Source: Lumbricus rubellus
Lineage: Eukaryota; Annelida; Clitellata; Crassiclitellata; Lumbricidae
NCBI GenBank assembly: GCA_945859605.1
Contig: OX243827.1
Coordinates: 1,423,295 to 1,487,294 of the forward strand
Length of the DNA stretch: 64,000 bases
Direction: 5' to 3'
Positions within the stretch are counted from its first letter, which is position 1. Each line of letters opens with the position of its first letter. The translations under genes were made by a program, and so were the position numbers. Below, one piece after another: positions 1 through 11,400 of this stretch. Below the pieces are notes generated by a model. The model made no database searches, was not told the origin of the DNA, and worked only from the letters and a program-made list of their open reading frames with translations.

Positions 1-172
1 TTTCGACCAAATGACTTTCGACCAAATGATTTCGATCAAATGATTTCGACCAAATGATTTCGACCAAATGATTTCGACCAAATGATTTCGACCAAAATGA
101 TTTCGACCATATGATTTCGACCAAATGATTTCGACCAAATGATATCGACCAAATGACTTTCGACCAAATGAT
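1..172. repeat. 15-bp tandem repeat array (TTTCGACCAAATGAT)
   Basis: About eleven head-to-tail copies of a 14-16 bp unit, TTTCGACCAAATGAT with small variants, run from the window edge to about 172. The unit length matches the tandemly repeated arms of the foldback elements seen later in this window, so this could be the arm of another such element cut by the window edge. No coding potential is seen. Confidence 0.9.
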
Positions 173-261
173 AGTAAACCATTTCAATAATATCGACCAT
201 CATGAGATATACTGCATGGATAATTGGATATCACCTTGTCACCTTGTGCCGTCAGTTCTTT

Positions 262-770
262 GAACTCTAGCGATCGTCATAACCTGCCTTCTTCATTTTT
301 TCTTTCTGATGTCGCTTCCCTTAGTTCTTCCAGATTTATTCCTGTTGTTTCTTGAACCTCGTCCAACCACCATTTCCTTGGCCGCCCTTGTTTTCTCCTT
401 CCCTCTCCGCATGCCAGCATCATATATTTTTCCAGTCCATTTGAACGCATACGATGACCAAAGAAAAACAACTTTCTTCTTAGCACTATTTGTTGTAACG
501 ACTCATCCTTTTCAATACCAATTTCTTACTCATTTGTCCTTTTTCCTTCCAATATAATTATTCTTTGCATCTTCCTCCAAATCCACATTTCACATGCGTT
601 AATCTGTTTTTCATTTTCTTGCTCATTGTCCATGTCCATGTCTCACAACCATAATATACCGACAGTATTATATTATAATACTGCCGGTATTATCAAAACC
701 CTCACCAGCCTTTTTTCGTGTCTATGCCTATCCTTCCATATTTTTTCCAATCCATTCATTGCAGTTTTCT
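262..770 (-). mobile_element. Non-LTR retrotransposon 3' end (RT C-terminal tail, degraded)
   Basis: On the minus strand, 486 to 277 encodes the typical tail of endonuclease/reverse transcriptase LINEs: a GHRMRSNGLEK stretch, then GRPRKWWLDEVQETTG and a final basic segment. Upstream, in shifted frames up to about 770, there is YGCETWT and a CEMWIWRKMQR-like segment, both usual just before this tail. Frameshifts and the missing polymerase core make it a 5'-truncated dead copy. Confidence 0.75.
658..687. repeat. Imperfect palindrome in the LINE relic
   Basis: ACCGACAGTATTAT and ATAATACTGCCGGT face each other across 2 bases, with one mismatch in 14. It may simply be a chance product of an AT-rich relic. 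Confidence 0.5.
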
Positions 771-879
771 TTATCGCCACCCTACGTTTTATTTCCGTAT
801 CGCACTTGCCCTCTTTTCTATTGATGGTGATGGTTCTCTGCCAGAAGGCAAGTTCATTGGCTTTACGCCCCTTGGGATG

Positions 880-1118
880 AGATGAGTGAGGTCACTGAGG
901 TGATTTCCCGTTGCCTTCCCCACAGACAATGATGGGTAAGCAACTTGCCCAAAGTACCTCCGCAGCAGCTTGCGCCCTGCGTCCCACACGTGCTAGCCCG
1001 ATATATCTAAATATCTGAATGTCAACTCCCAGCCCGGGGCTTGAACCGCATTCCGTTGTATCCAACAGACGAATACCGCTCTCGCTTAACGGTGTAGCTA
1101 ACTAGGCCAGTATCTTTT
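880..1118 (-). mobile_element. tRNA-derived SINE (candidate)
   Basis: On the minus strand the segment opens with an A-box-like TGGCCTAGTTAGC (about 1107-1095), followed about 45 bases on by a B-box-like GGTTCAAGCCC (1048-1038). This is the RNA polymerase III promoter layout of tRNA-derived SINEs. A non-tRNA body reaches about 880. No TSD was identified, so the ends are approximate. It is not a functional tRNA because no clean acceptor stem closes. Confidence 0.45.
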
Positions 1119-1282
1119 CCATTACAGATCCGAAAAACGCAAAGCTTGAAACAACATCCAATTCCTCTCCGTCTGTCACAAAATTGTCTCCTCCAACTGT
1201 TGTCAAAATCTTTGTCTTCTTTCTGTTGAAATAAAGACCTGCCTTCTCGCTTTCGCTCTTTAGCCTTTTTATCAGTTGCAAC

Positions 1283-1715
1283 CATAGTTGTAAAAAACGG
1301 CTTTTTCCGTTTTTTATTCTCTCCCAAAAAACGTGGTTTTTTCTCTTTTTTTTAAATTTTTCCCATCGTTTTTTAATGGTTTTATTTTTCTTTAACTTTA
1401 TTTATTCATCTACTTTCAGTTATTTTTTTCCTTAATTTTAATTTTTCCTGATATTTTTTATGTTTTCCGCAAACTTTCAAGGATTCAGTTAATTAACTAA
1501 AGTCATTATTTCATCGATTAACATCATCATTTAATAGATAGCCTGCGTGTAGTAGGTTCCTGATCAAGGTTTTCAAGGTTAAAATGCGGTTTTAGATGTA
1601 GCAAAGTCAAATTATTTTCCGTTTCCGTTTTTTATCGTTTTTTCTGTTTTTTTCTTCTTCGAAAAACGACGTTTTCCCGTCTTTTATTCCGTTTCCATAG
1701 TTTATTACATCTATG
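1283..1715. mobile_element. hAT-like MITE, copy 1
   Basis: Ends are CATAGTTGTAAAAAACGG and the inverted partner ...TTACATCTATG, flanked by GTTGCAAC (1275-1282) and GTCGCAAC (1716-1723), an 8-bp target duplication with one mismatch. The interior is T-rich and non-coding. A second copy, split by another insertion, lies at about 2877-3871. Confidence 0.65.
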
Positions 1716-2338
1716 GTCGCAACAAAATCTGCATAGATATTGGCCTAGGCCTACATATACGCATAGGCTGAACAATCCGTGCTTAGTGCTTACGCAACAT
1801 AACCTTGATTACACGGTACACTCGTATGCATGTATGCATGCATAAAATGCATCCTTACATACACGCAATCACGCATAATCGCATATACATAATCATACAT
1901 AATACATACATGGGTAGGCCTATGTGCGTGCATGCATGCATAGGCGCATACAAACACGAATGCTTGCATATCAAAGTATGCATTTACAAATGCATATTGC
2001 ATAAGCACATACATTCACATAGACTACACGTACATTGAATGCGCTGTGAGTGGAAAATAATGCAACTGAAAATTCAATTTCATTAAAAAATGATAGGTCT
2101 ACCGTCTATATAGGCTAGTGGTTACCGCCTACTATTCAGGCCTATAGGCCTACGTTTAGTAACAGTTTCTGCAAACTTACATAGCATATAATTAACTTGT
2201 AGGCCTATACTCTCCTTTAGAGCATGCAAAAACTCGCATGAATACAAGGCTTACCTAATACAACCATATAAAATGCGATAAATTTGAACTAAGAGATTGC
2301 ATTTACAGATCTGCATAGTGCATAATTAGGCTACATAC
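1716..2338. other. Intergenic or 3' intron sequence, no gene seen
   Basis: About 1805-2040 is rich in CATA/GCAT words (decayed ATGC/ACAT microsatellite); the open frames there are low-complexity artefacts. The remainder has several AGGCCTA words. The downstream exons of the DEG/ENaC gene should lie on the minus strand here or further left, but I could not find a convincing one. Confidence 0.5.
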
Positions 2339-2468
2339 CATCCAATTGAATAGTTCGACAGTTGCACACGGACTTGATAAAATTTCCCAAACAATTCGTC
2401 ATGCATCTTTGGAACGTATAGTTTTTGTCATCACGACAATCGCCATATGGAGCAGGCAGCATAGAAAG
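2339..2468 (-). CDS. DEG/ENaC exon 6 (LPxPYGxC)
   Basis: Acceptor TTTGTAG|CTT and donor GGATG|GTATGT bound 130 bases (43 codons + 1). LPAPYGDC followed by CMTNC and CNCR is the start of the cysteine-rich domain of DEG/ENaC channels. It ends in phase 1, so more exons are required to the left. Confidence 0.82.
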
Positions 2469-5400
2469 CTACAAACAAAGAAGCGCAATTTTACATTAAA
2501 ATCCATCGACATTTGTTTACCTAATTCAACAAATCTGACTGTCACAGAAGCAGCTAAAGGCCTAGATTGACCTACATGTATAAGTCACACAAGCAACTTG
2601 TAAGGAACCGAGCTTCAATATTTAATATTTGGTGAATTTCGAATAAAGTAATAAACGTATTCTTAAATGAAACCAAAGTTCAAACTACCTTTAATTTGGA
2701 TTGTGAGGTTACGCGTTCTGGAATGAGTCAAATTTGTTTTGTCCTGGAGAATGAAAAATACCACAAAGGACATGGCATGGCTATGAATAGATCGCTCGAA
2801 GTCGAACTGCCTAACCGTCAAAGACACGATCATAACAATATTAAATCAAAGCAAATCTATAATTGCTCTATTAAAAAAAGTTGTAAAAAACGTTTTTCCA
2901 GTTTTTTCCTTCCCAAAAAACGTGTTTTTTTATTTTTTCTTTAACTTTATATATGACCCATCTGACCAAAACCAGGCGTAAGTCGGATTTGTACAATATG
3001 AGTGTCATATAGCTTCTAAAAGAATAAAGTCTCTTCTTTAAAATGACACAAATCTTATTGCTCTGCCATGTTTCTGTCCAAAGTTATGGGTAAAAATGTG
3101 GTTCGACCGTTCAAATTACAATTCTGAGAAAAATGCTTTGAAAGTTTTCTATAACTTTGGAATGCAAGATTCTTTAGAAGTTTAGAACCGTGTTCACAAT
3201 TAAATAAAATTTGCAACAAAAAACAGATTGCATCAGAGGCTAGAGGAAAGTCTGGGCTTTTCACTGATGCCTAATTTATTATGTTAGCCACATGCCGAAT
3301 ATGGCTACCAATGGCGGGAAAGTGGAAAATGGCGGGAAAAATTCATCGAATTATCATCACAAAATTATCCAAAATATCATTAAAAATAATATTTTTGGAA
3401 ATTTTTTACTTTTAATGTGCATAAAACATATTAATTTATCATTTTCTGTAAAAAACAAAAAAATGAAAAAAATCGGTTTTTTCACATTTCGGTCATTATC
3501 TCAGAAGCATGTGTTGCGACATACGCCTGGTTTTGGTCAGATGGGTCATATATATTCATTTATTTTCTGTTATTATTTTCCTTAATTTTAATTTTTTTCT
3601 GATATTCCTTATGCTTTCCGCCAACTCTCAAGATTTCAGCTAACTAAAGTCATTATTTAATCGTTTGACATCATCATTTTAAAGATAGCCTGCGTTTAGT
3701 AGGTTTCTAATCAAGGTTTTAAAGGTTACAATGCGGTTTTAGATGCAGCAAAATCAAATTATATAAGGTTTTCTTTTTTATCGTTTTTTATCGTTTTTTG
3801 TCGTTTTTTATTTATTCGAAAAAACGACGTTTTCCCGTTTTTTTTCCGTTTCAATCGTTTTTTACATCTATGAAAAAACCAATTACACGTTACGTTATGA
3901 GTAAGATTATAGATGAATGAGTTACCGGTGGCGAGTTTTCAAAAGCCTGTATGGCCCAACGCATACGATTTCCTATTGGGCAGTAATACTGGAAGAGGCG
4001 AAGACCGTAGGGGGGAGAAGGTAGTTGATGTTAGCAGTTGTTGGTCAAGCTGTAGTGTTGGCTATTAGCTTGACCAACAACTGCTAAACAACCAACGCAA
4101 AAATCAAGAATCTAATGACGACACTAACCCTAACACTAACCCTAACCGACCCTCACGACGCAAAAATCATAAGAATCTATAATGACGATACTAACCCTAA
4201 CACTAACCCTAACCGACCCTCACGACGCAAAAATCATAAGAATCTAATGACGACACTAACCCTAACACTAACCCTAACCGACCCTCACGACGCAAAAATC
4301 ATAAGAATCTAATGACGACACTAATCCTAACACTAACCCTAACCGACCCTCACGACGCAAAAATCATAAGAATCTAATCTAATAACGACACTAACCCTAA
4401 CACTAACCCTAACCGACCCTCACGACGCGAAACCTTACCCTATAGGCCTACGCGAAAAACACCTAGGTCTTCTATGTTATAACCATGCTTAAATTTAACG
4501 ATAAAGAGCGCTAAAGATTACCTGTGCAAAATGTTCCTCCATAGGCCTACGTAGGGTCATTTGTAAGAAATTTTAAACGTTTTACATTGCAATTCGTCAA
4601 AAATTTTGAGAGCCTGCGTGTCGCACGTGTTGTTGACAGTATGCTACTGTCTACAAAGGGATTGTCAGAAATTGTACTCGACAACCTCCTCCCCTACGGA
4701 AATCGCCTCTTCCAGTATTACTGCCCAATAGGAAATCGTATGCGTTGGGCCATACAGGCTTTTGGAAACTCGCTTACCGGTGTAAAGGTTTCAAATTAGG
4801 CCTACCCCTCCTAAACATTACCCCCTGCAAATTGTATAATTTGCATCAATAATCGCATTTACTGCACTAAAAATATAAGAAAAATCTTCAAAGATTTTCA
4901 TCCGTCATCCCACTTCGTGGTTTTTTATCAATATTTTCGTCTGTAATTAAAATACTAATCGCATCAAAAATTAACTGGGGAAATGGCTTCGAGGCTATTA
5001 TTTTTTTCCCATTCAAAATAGTGATAACAAACAACGAAGTGGGATGACGGATGAAAATCTTCAGACCAAAACAAGAAGAAGGATGATTTTTCTGATTTTT
5101 GTAGTGCAATAAATGCGATGATTGATGCAAATCTAGTGTCCGGGGGGAAATCTGAAACCGGGGGGTAATTTGAAACCTTTACACCACATAGGTTTAAAAT
5201 TACCCCCTCCTAAACATTATTCCCCCGGTAATCTGAAACCGGTTTCAGATTACCCATGGGGTTAACCCCTCTAAATTCCGAATGAATTCCGTATACCCAG
5301 CTTCCATTTCTCAAACGTTGTTTTCGTCAATCCAGCTTCGTCGGTGCCTTATTCGTCATTCCGAACATTGGTGGCATCATAGACAATTCTTCGCCAGAGA

Positions 5401-8400
5401 TCTTTCTGCTGTGTTGCTCGCACCACCCGTTCCATCGACAGCCCCGTCCATTCCATCACCTGGTCCATCCATAATATTCTTCTTGGTCTTCCTCTTCCTC
5501 TTGATCCCTCAGTTTCATCGGTTATTATATATTTTTCAAGGCAGCTTGTTGTTTTCCTCATTATATGACCGAAATACTGTAATTAAATTTCCTTTTGACT
5601 ATTGCACTCCAGAGTTGTTCTCCACCAACTTCACTCAGTACTTCCTCGTTCCTATTCTTTGCTGTCCAAGGTATTCTCAATATTCTTCTAGGCCTATATG
5701 ATCAATGTCGTTTCAAAATACATAATTTAGGCTCATCTGCTCATTATTTCGCTAGTCTTCGAAATATAGTCATTTTCAGTTCCAGTGATTTCTTACCCCA
5801 TGACGGAATTAGCCCCAGGGGTGTTTTAAAGGAAATTTTAGAACTGCACAGCCCCTCTTTCTTTTCCTAGCTTCCATTGTAAATTACTTACATTCGGATG
5901 ACAGTGACTTTTTTGCTTGTTTTAACTGTACAAAAGTGCTTCTACGACTGCACAAATCCATTTAGAACTGCATCTTTTGTGCACAGCTGCACACTAAAAA
6001 GCCCTGAATTACCCTACCTTTTTGGTAATTTCGCTGTTGGATACCTTAACTTCACACGTCATAACGGGAATTTGCAATTTAAGGCAATTCAGAATAATTA
6101 TACGAAGGTGCCATTAATTTTTTACGGCAGAGGGTTTAACATTAAGAAAACTATGGGAACCCCCAGTTATATTGTGAAAACATGATGGATACTCAAAATT
6201 GTTTAAGTTGCTGAAATTACCCCATTTTTACCCTCCTTATAATATCACACATACGAAACTTACGTTCCTAAGTGAAAATGGAACGGATGTTGAAATGCCG
6301 GTTCCGACTCTGAATCCCATCTCCTGAAGTACAGGTGCGTCGTTTGGATCATGCAAACAAACCTACATGTATAAAGACAACAACGTGGTGCAAACGGGTT
6401 TCAAAATTCCAGAAATTGTATTTGTGAGCACTATATGCAACGTCATCTAAGCACTAATTGTCACGGTAATTAGGCGATCGAGATATACAGCACAGAGGTC
6501 ATGGCTAGAATTAATTAGGCCTACGGTACTATAACTTTAATTCACCTGAACTAATTTCGTCAATAAGCAAACAAAGATTGCCGCTTGGCTTTATATTCCG
6601 GTGGATTTTAAATTAGGCCTAAATAAAGTTGTTTTTTCTAAATTAAGAGTGAGTCTATTTGAATAGAACCAAACAGCTATGCTAGATAGTTCAACGTTCA
6701 CAGTTATAAACAACGTTTGCCATGAACCATTGGAGTAAAAAACGTTGGTGTCATCGGCAAATGACCAGTGCATTACTGAAATCCTGCCAAAAAAAGTCAA
6801 GACTTTACTCTAAATATCTGAAAAATCCCAATGATTCTAATAAAGCCATTTTTGTTAAATATCGGAATAAATTCAAACAAATTAGAAAACATGCTGAAAA
6901 AATGTACTATACAGACAGATTCCAGAAATGTGAAAATGATCTTAAAAAAACTTGGAAAACTATTAGGCTTTTATTAACTAATAACGATAATATTCCCACC
7001 CCTGACACATTCAAAATAGACGGAGCAGATGTCTCTAATAGACTAGAAGTTGCTAATAAATTCAATGATTACTTTGTAAACATTGGTCCGACGTTAGCTG
7101 CCAAAATTGGTGAAAACTCAGAAGCATTTGAAACATTCTTAAAGGACTCGCAGAGTTCTTCTTTCGGACTTTTTCCTACCAGCAAGCATGAAGTGATTGA
7201 TGTTGCAAAACAATTAAGAACAACTTACAGTTCGGGTATGGACGATATTAATCCTAGTGTTGCAAAAGCCACAATTCAGCTTATTGCCGAACCTCTGGCT
7301 CAAATTATAAATAGTTCATTTTTTACTGGCATCATCCCACCAGAAATAAAAATGGCTAAAGTCATACCTCTGTATAAATCAGGTGAAAGACACAAAATAA
7401 ATAACTATCGACCCATCTCTATACTTCCATTTTTTTCCAAATTCTTTGAAAGGATCATGTATAACAGATTGATGGATTATTTCCTTAAAATGAATGTACT
7501 ATCACCTAATCAATACGGCTTCCAAAAACAACATTCCACATATATGGCACTCCTGGAAATACAATGTAAAATCTTAGAATCTATGGATAACCGAGAACTT
7601 TCTCTAGGAATATTTTTTGATCTATCCAAGGCCTTTGATACTGTAAACCACAAAATTTTATTAAAAAAACTTGAACACTATGGTATCAGAGGTGTAAGTA
7701 AGGCATGGATTTCTGATTTTCTTCACAACAGATCACAACATGTTTATTTTAAAGGTCATTTATCTGTTGGTAAACCCATCAGTTGTGGCGTACCTCAGGG
7801 TTCAATTCTGGGGCCATTATTATTTCTAATATATGTAAATGACCTGACGACTACTTCCAAAGTGTTTCACTATATATTGTTTGCTGATGACACGAATGCC
7901 TTTATATCTGATAAGTCAATAGAATCATTGTTTGAAAGAGCTAATCATGAGCTCATCACCATTTCTTCCTGGTTTAGAGCTAACAAATTATCGCTTAATA
8001 TTGATAAAACAAACTTTATTCTTTTTGGATCCCGCCGTAAACTAACGCCAGTGTGTGATTACAGATTGACAATGGATGGTCAAATGATTATGCCGACTGA
8101 ATCGTGTAAATTTTTAGGTGTGTATCTGGACCAGCACCTCACCTGGAAAGAACACATTAAGCAGATATCTAAAAAAATAGCAAAAAATATTAGCGTGCTA
8201 TCAAGAATCCGTCACTGTCTCTCTCAAGCTACATTACAAGGCTTATACTATTCCTTAATTTTTCCATACTTGTCATATTGTAACATTTGCTGGGCCTCAA
8301 CTTATAGTTTTTATTTAAAAAAATTGGAGAGTTTGCAAAAACGTGCCATTCGAACTATTTTCTTATTATGCTGGTCTGTCAGTACCAAACCATTTTTTCG

Positions 8401-11400
8401 AACCTATAACATACTACGATTATCAGATATATATAAGTTTCAAATCAGTTTGTTCATGTTTCGCTATCATCACAAATTGTTGCCTAGGACATTTGATGGT
8501 TATTTTTGTCAGGGAATTGCTGTACATAACCATTTCACTAGAACTCTGTTACACTACCGCACCGATGTTGCACATACTAGGATGAAATTATTTTCGATTA
8601 AATGTTCTGGCCCTATGATATGGAATAACCTCCCAAAATATATTACACTTATACCCACCATTAACATGTTTAAGAAAAAATTAAAAGACTGTTTAATCTC
8701 TGTTTACTAGATTTAAACAATTGGTCATAATTTGTTTTTTTCTTGTTTTTTGTTTTGTTTTGAAATCTGTGTGTCATTTCATTTCAGTTTACTTTTGTTT
8801 CATGTGTAAGATGTTGTGCTTTGCACTGTTTTTTTTACAATAGCCAAATGTTATTGAGAAAGGAAGGGTCAATCCAGCCTCAGCGGGTCCATACGACCTT
8901 TTTGGATTGACCCTTTGACTTATGCACCGATCACTCGAAAGTCATTGAATTTGTACTGATTACTGCTCTTTTGTACGTGTTTGATGCTTTGTCAATAAAC
9001 GGCTTACTTACAAATAGAATAAAAACATTGTTGGAGAGACATTGGCCAAGTCAATAATACAAAGCATGAAGAGAAGTGGTCCGAGGTTGGAGCCCTGAGG
9101 AACTACATATTTGATCAACCCTAGCTCAGATAGGACACCATTACAGCGAACTCTTTGTGTACGGCTCTCAAAATAGCTGGCGAACCATCTGAGCTGAGTC
9201 TTCCTAATTCCATAGTTGTCTAATTGTTTAAGCAAAATATTATGGTCTGCAGTATCAAACGCTTTAGCGAAGTCGACGAAGTATTGGTGGGGCGCGGTGG
9301 TGTAGAGGTTAGAGGTGGCGTCGTTGCCTTGGAGCCGGAAGGTTCGAGGTTCGAATCCACCTCGCCGCGTAAGGACCTTGGGCAAGTCTTTCACTCGCAA
9401 TTGCTCAGCGCTTCGGCGTGAAACTCCGATGCAGTGTCCGCTCTGTGTTCGGGAGCGCCTCTGAGTAGAGAGAGCTTGAAGGGGCGCTATAACAAGTGCA
9501 CATACAAACATATTCATTACTTTCAATAGCCTAAGTTGAAACCATGTCCTGCATGCATATACCCGAATCCCAAGCCGTATAGCAACATAAAAATATTTAA
9601 AACATGTTTTAGTCATTTTTTGAAACCATGTCCGTCCTGCATGGTGTCACGACAACTCGTTCACCGACAACTCGTTCAACGACAACTCGTCCACGGACAA
9701 CTGGTTCACAGACAACTGGTTCACCAAAATAAAAGCCGGATTATTGAGAAAACGCTTGGGAAATAGAAGCTGGATGAAGGTTCTTTATATACGAAATAGG
9801 AGCTGGATTTATGAGAAAAAAGTCTAATGGTCTTCTTTCTTAAATGGAAGCTGAATTGATGATTTTCATCATGTGTCTCAACATGCATCCAGCTTCTATT
9901 TCAGATAGGAAAAAAACTTGATCCATCTTCCATTTCTTAAGCGGTTTTTCATCAATCCAGCTTCTATATCACCTGTAAAAACCTTCATCCAGCTTCCATT
10001 TCTCAAGCGTTTTCTGAATAATCCGGCTTCTATTTCAGTGAACGAGTTGTCGGTGGACGAGTTGTCCGTGAACCAGTTGTCGTTGAACCAGTTGTCTGTG
10101 AACCAGTTGTCGTGGAACCGTCCTGCATAGGGCCTATTCAATAAGGCCATGTAGGGGGAGTGACCTGGTTGAAATTCATGCTGAGAAGGATAAATGATGT
10201 TCGAGTTTGGGTCTGTAATTGATTGCATTGTCCTTATCACCCTTTTTTAGTATTGACACCACTTTAGCTATTTTATGGCTTGTGGAACAATCCCACTACT
10301 AAAGGAGCAACTTATTATTTCCGCCAAAGGTCTGGCAACCAATGACTTAGGCTACAAGACATCAATGGCGGCCCTACCTTGAATCCAACACCTGGTGACA
10401 TGATGAGGGCAGAATCAGACTGATTGACCCACAGCACAAGGCGAAGTCCATAATTGGCTCCAGGACTTGTCGTGACGTAATTCGTTGTAACTGGAATTCA
10501 CCCCCAAAACCTCCTTACTTCAATCAGAAGTACCAACGAAGATATGTGTTAAATTACGTATGGTAAGAGGTTTATCGTTCCAAGTGCGGGGACAAGCGCA
10601 TTTAACTAGTAGGCCTAAAAGGTGCTGTAAAATTAATAGTTTCGTAGAGCTAAATAGTTCAGTTTCGGAGTCCTTCATTCATAATTATAATTTTGTGCAT
10701 TCATAGGCCTACGTACATTCAAGCAGCAGGACAGACTCTCAGACTTATAGATTTTGATCTTTCCGAGACAGCTTTCATTCCTAAATTCGGACAAATTCCA
10801 CTTGTTAGTTTACCCGACACTAACGTTTGCTTACCTGGATTTATTGATAAACAGTATAGCGCGTCTTTCGCTACAATGATATCGCTTGATTTGCACGGCA
10901 GATTCCCGAACGAACACTATAAAAATAATTATGTTCATGATTTAAATGCATTTCAAATACTTGTGCAGGTGCAAATAACGGTTTACTGTCAATACCGCGC
11001 ACACAATACCGCGCGCACAATACCGAGCACACAATACCGCGATTTTCAATACCGCGCACGATCGTTACCGCGCACGATCGATACCGCGAATTTTTTCAAT
11101 CCAGCTTATATTTCATACCTATAAATACCTCCATCCAGCTTCTATTTCTCGCTCGTTATTTCAGTCAACCCAGCTTCTATTTCAGACATAGAAATACCTT
11201 CATCCAGCTCTTACTTCTCATGCTTTATTTTCGTCAATTCAGCTTCTATTCAATAGCTCATTTCTCATGCTTTATTTTCGTCAATTCAGCTTCTATTCAA
11301 TAGCTCATTTCTCATGCTTTATTTTCGTCAATTCAGCTTCTATTTCATATATAAAAATACCCTCATCCAGCTTCCATTTCTCATGCTTTATTTTCGTCAA

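Larger units (their letters stand above)
3924..4778. mobile_element. Large inverted-repeat (foldback) element enclosing telomere-like repeats
   Basis: About 90 bases at 3924-4013 (ACCGGTGGCGAG ... GAAGAGGCGA) return inverted and nearly identical at 4689-4778. Between the arms are a perfect 21-bp hairpin and a 66-bp tandem array containing CTAACCCTAA. No open frame of note. Target duplications were not resolved because an unrelated element abuts the right end. Confidence 0.75.
6722..9003 (+). mobile_element. CR1-group LINE, 5'-truncated, with intact RT frame and 3' UTR
   Basis: A 662-codon open frame (6722-8710) encodes a non-LTR reverse transcriptase without the N-terminal endonuclease. RT blocks are visible in order: YRPISILPFFSKFFERIM, NQYGFQKQHSTYMALLE, DLSKAFDTVNH, GVPQGSILGPLLFL and the catalytic LFADDTN, then the thumb and C-terminal region ending KKLKDCLISVY. 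The first 15-20 codons come from adjoining sequence. The 3' UTR carries a 13-bp hairpin and AATAAA near 8993. It sits in a DEG/ENaC intron in the opposite orientation to the gene. Clade assignment beyond the CR1/Jockey group is uncertain. Confidence 0.88.

Noticed and set aside
1018..1118. Functional tRNA gene
   Set aside because: A and B boxes exist but no proper acceptor or anticodon stem; it fits a SINE head.
1790..2040. Overlapping His/Met/Tyr-rich frames on both strands
   Set aside because: Product of ATGC/ACAT low-complexity sequence.
4113..4440. True chromosome end
   Set aside because: The telomere-like words are embedded in a 66-bp unit inside an inverted-repeat element with gene sequence on both sides.
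10693..11124. 143-codon plus-strand frame as a gene
   Set aside because: It overlaps DEG/ENaC exon 3 on the other strand and runs into foldback repeats; the minus-strand exon has motifs and splice sites.
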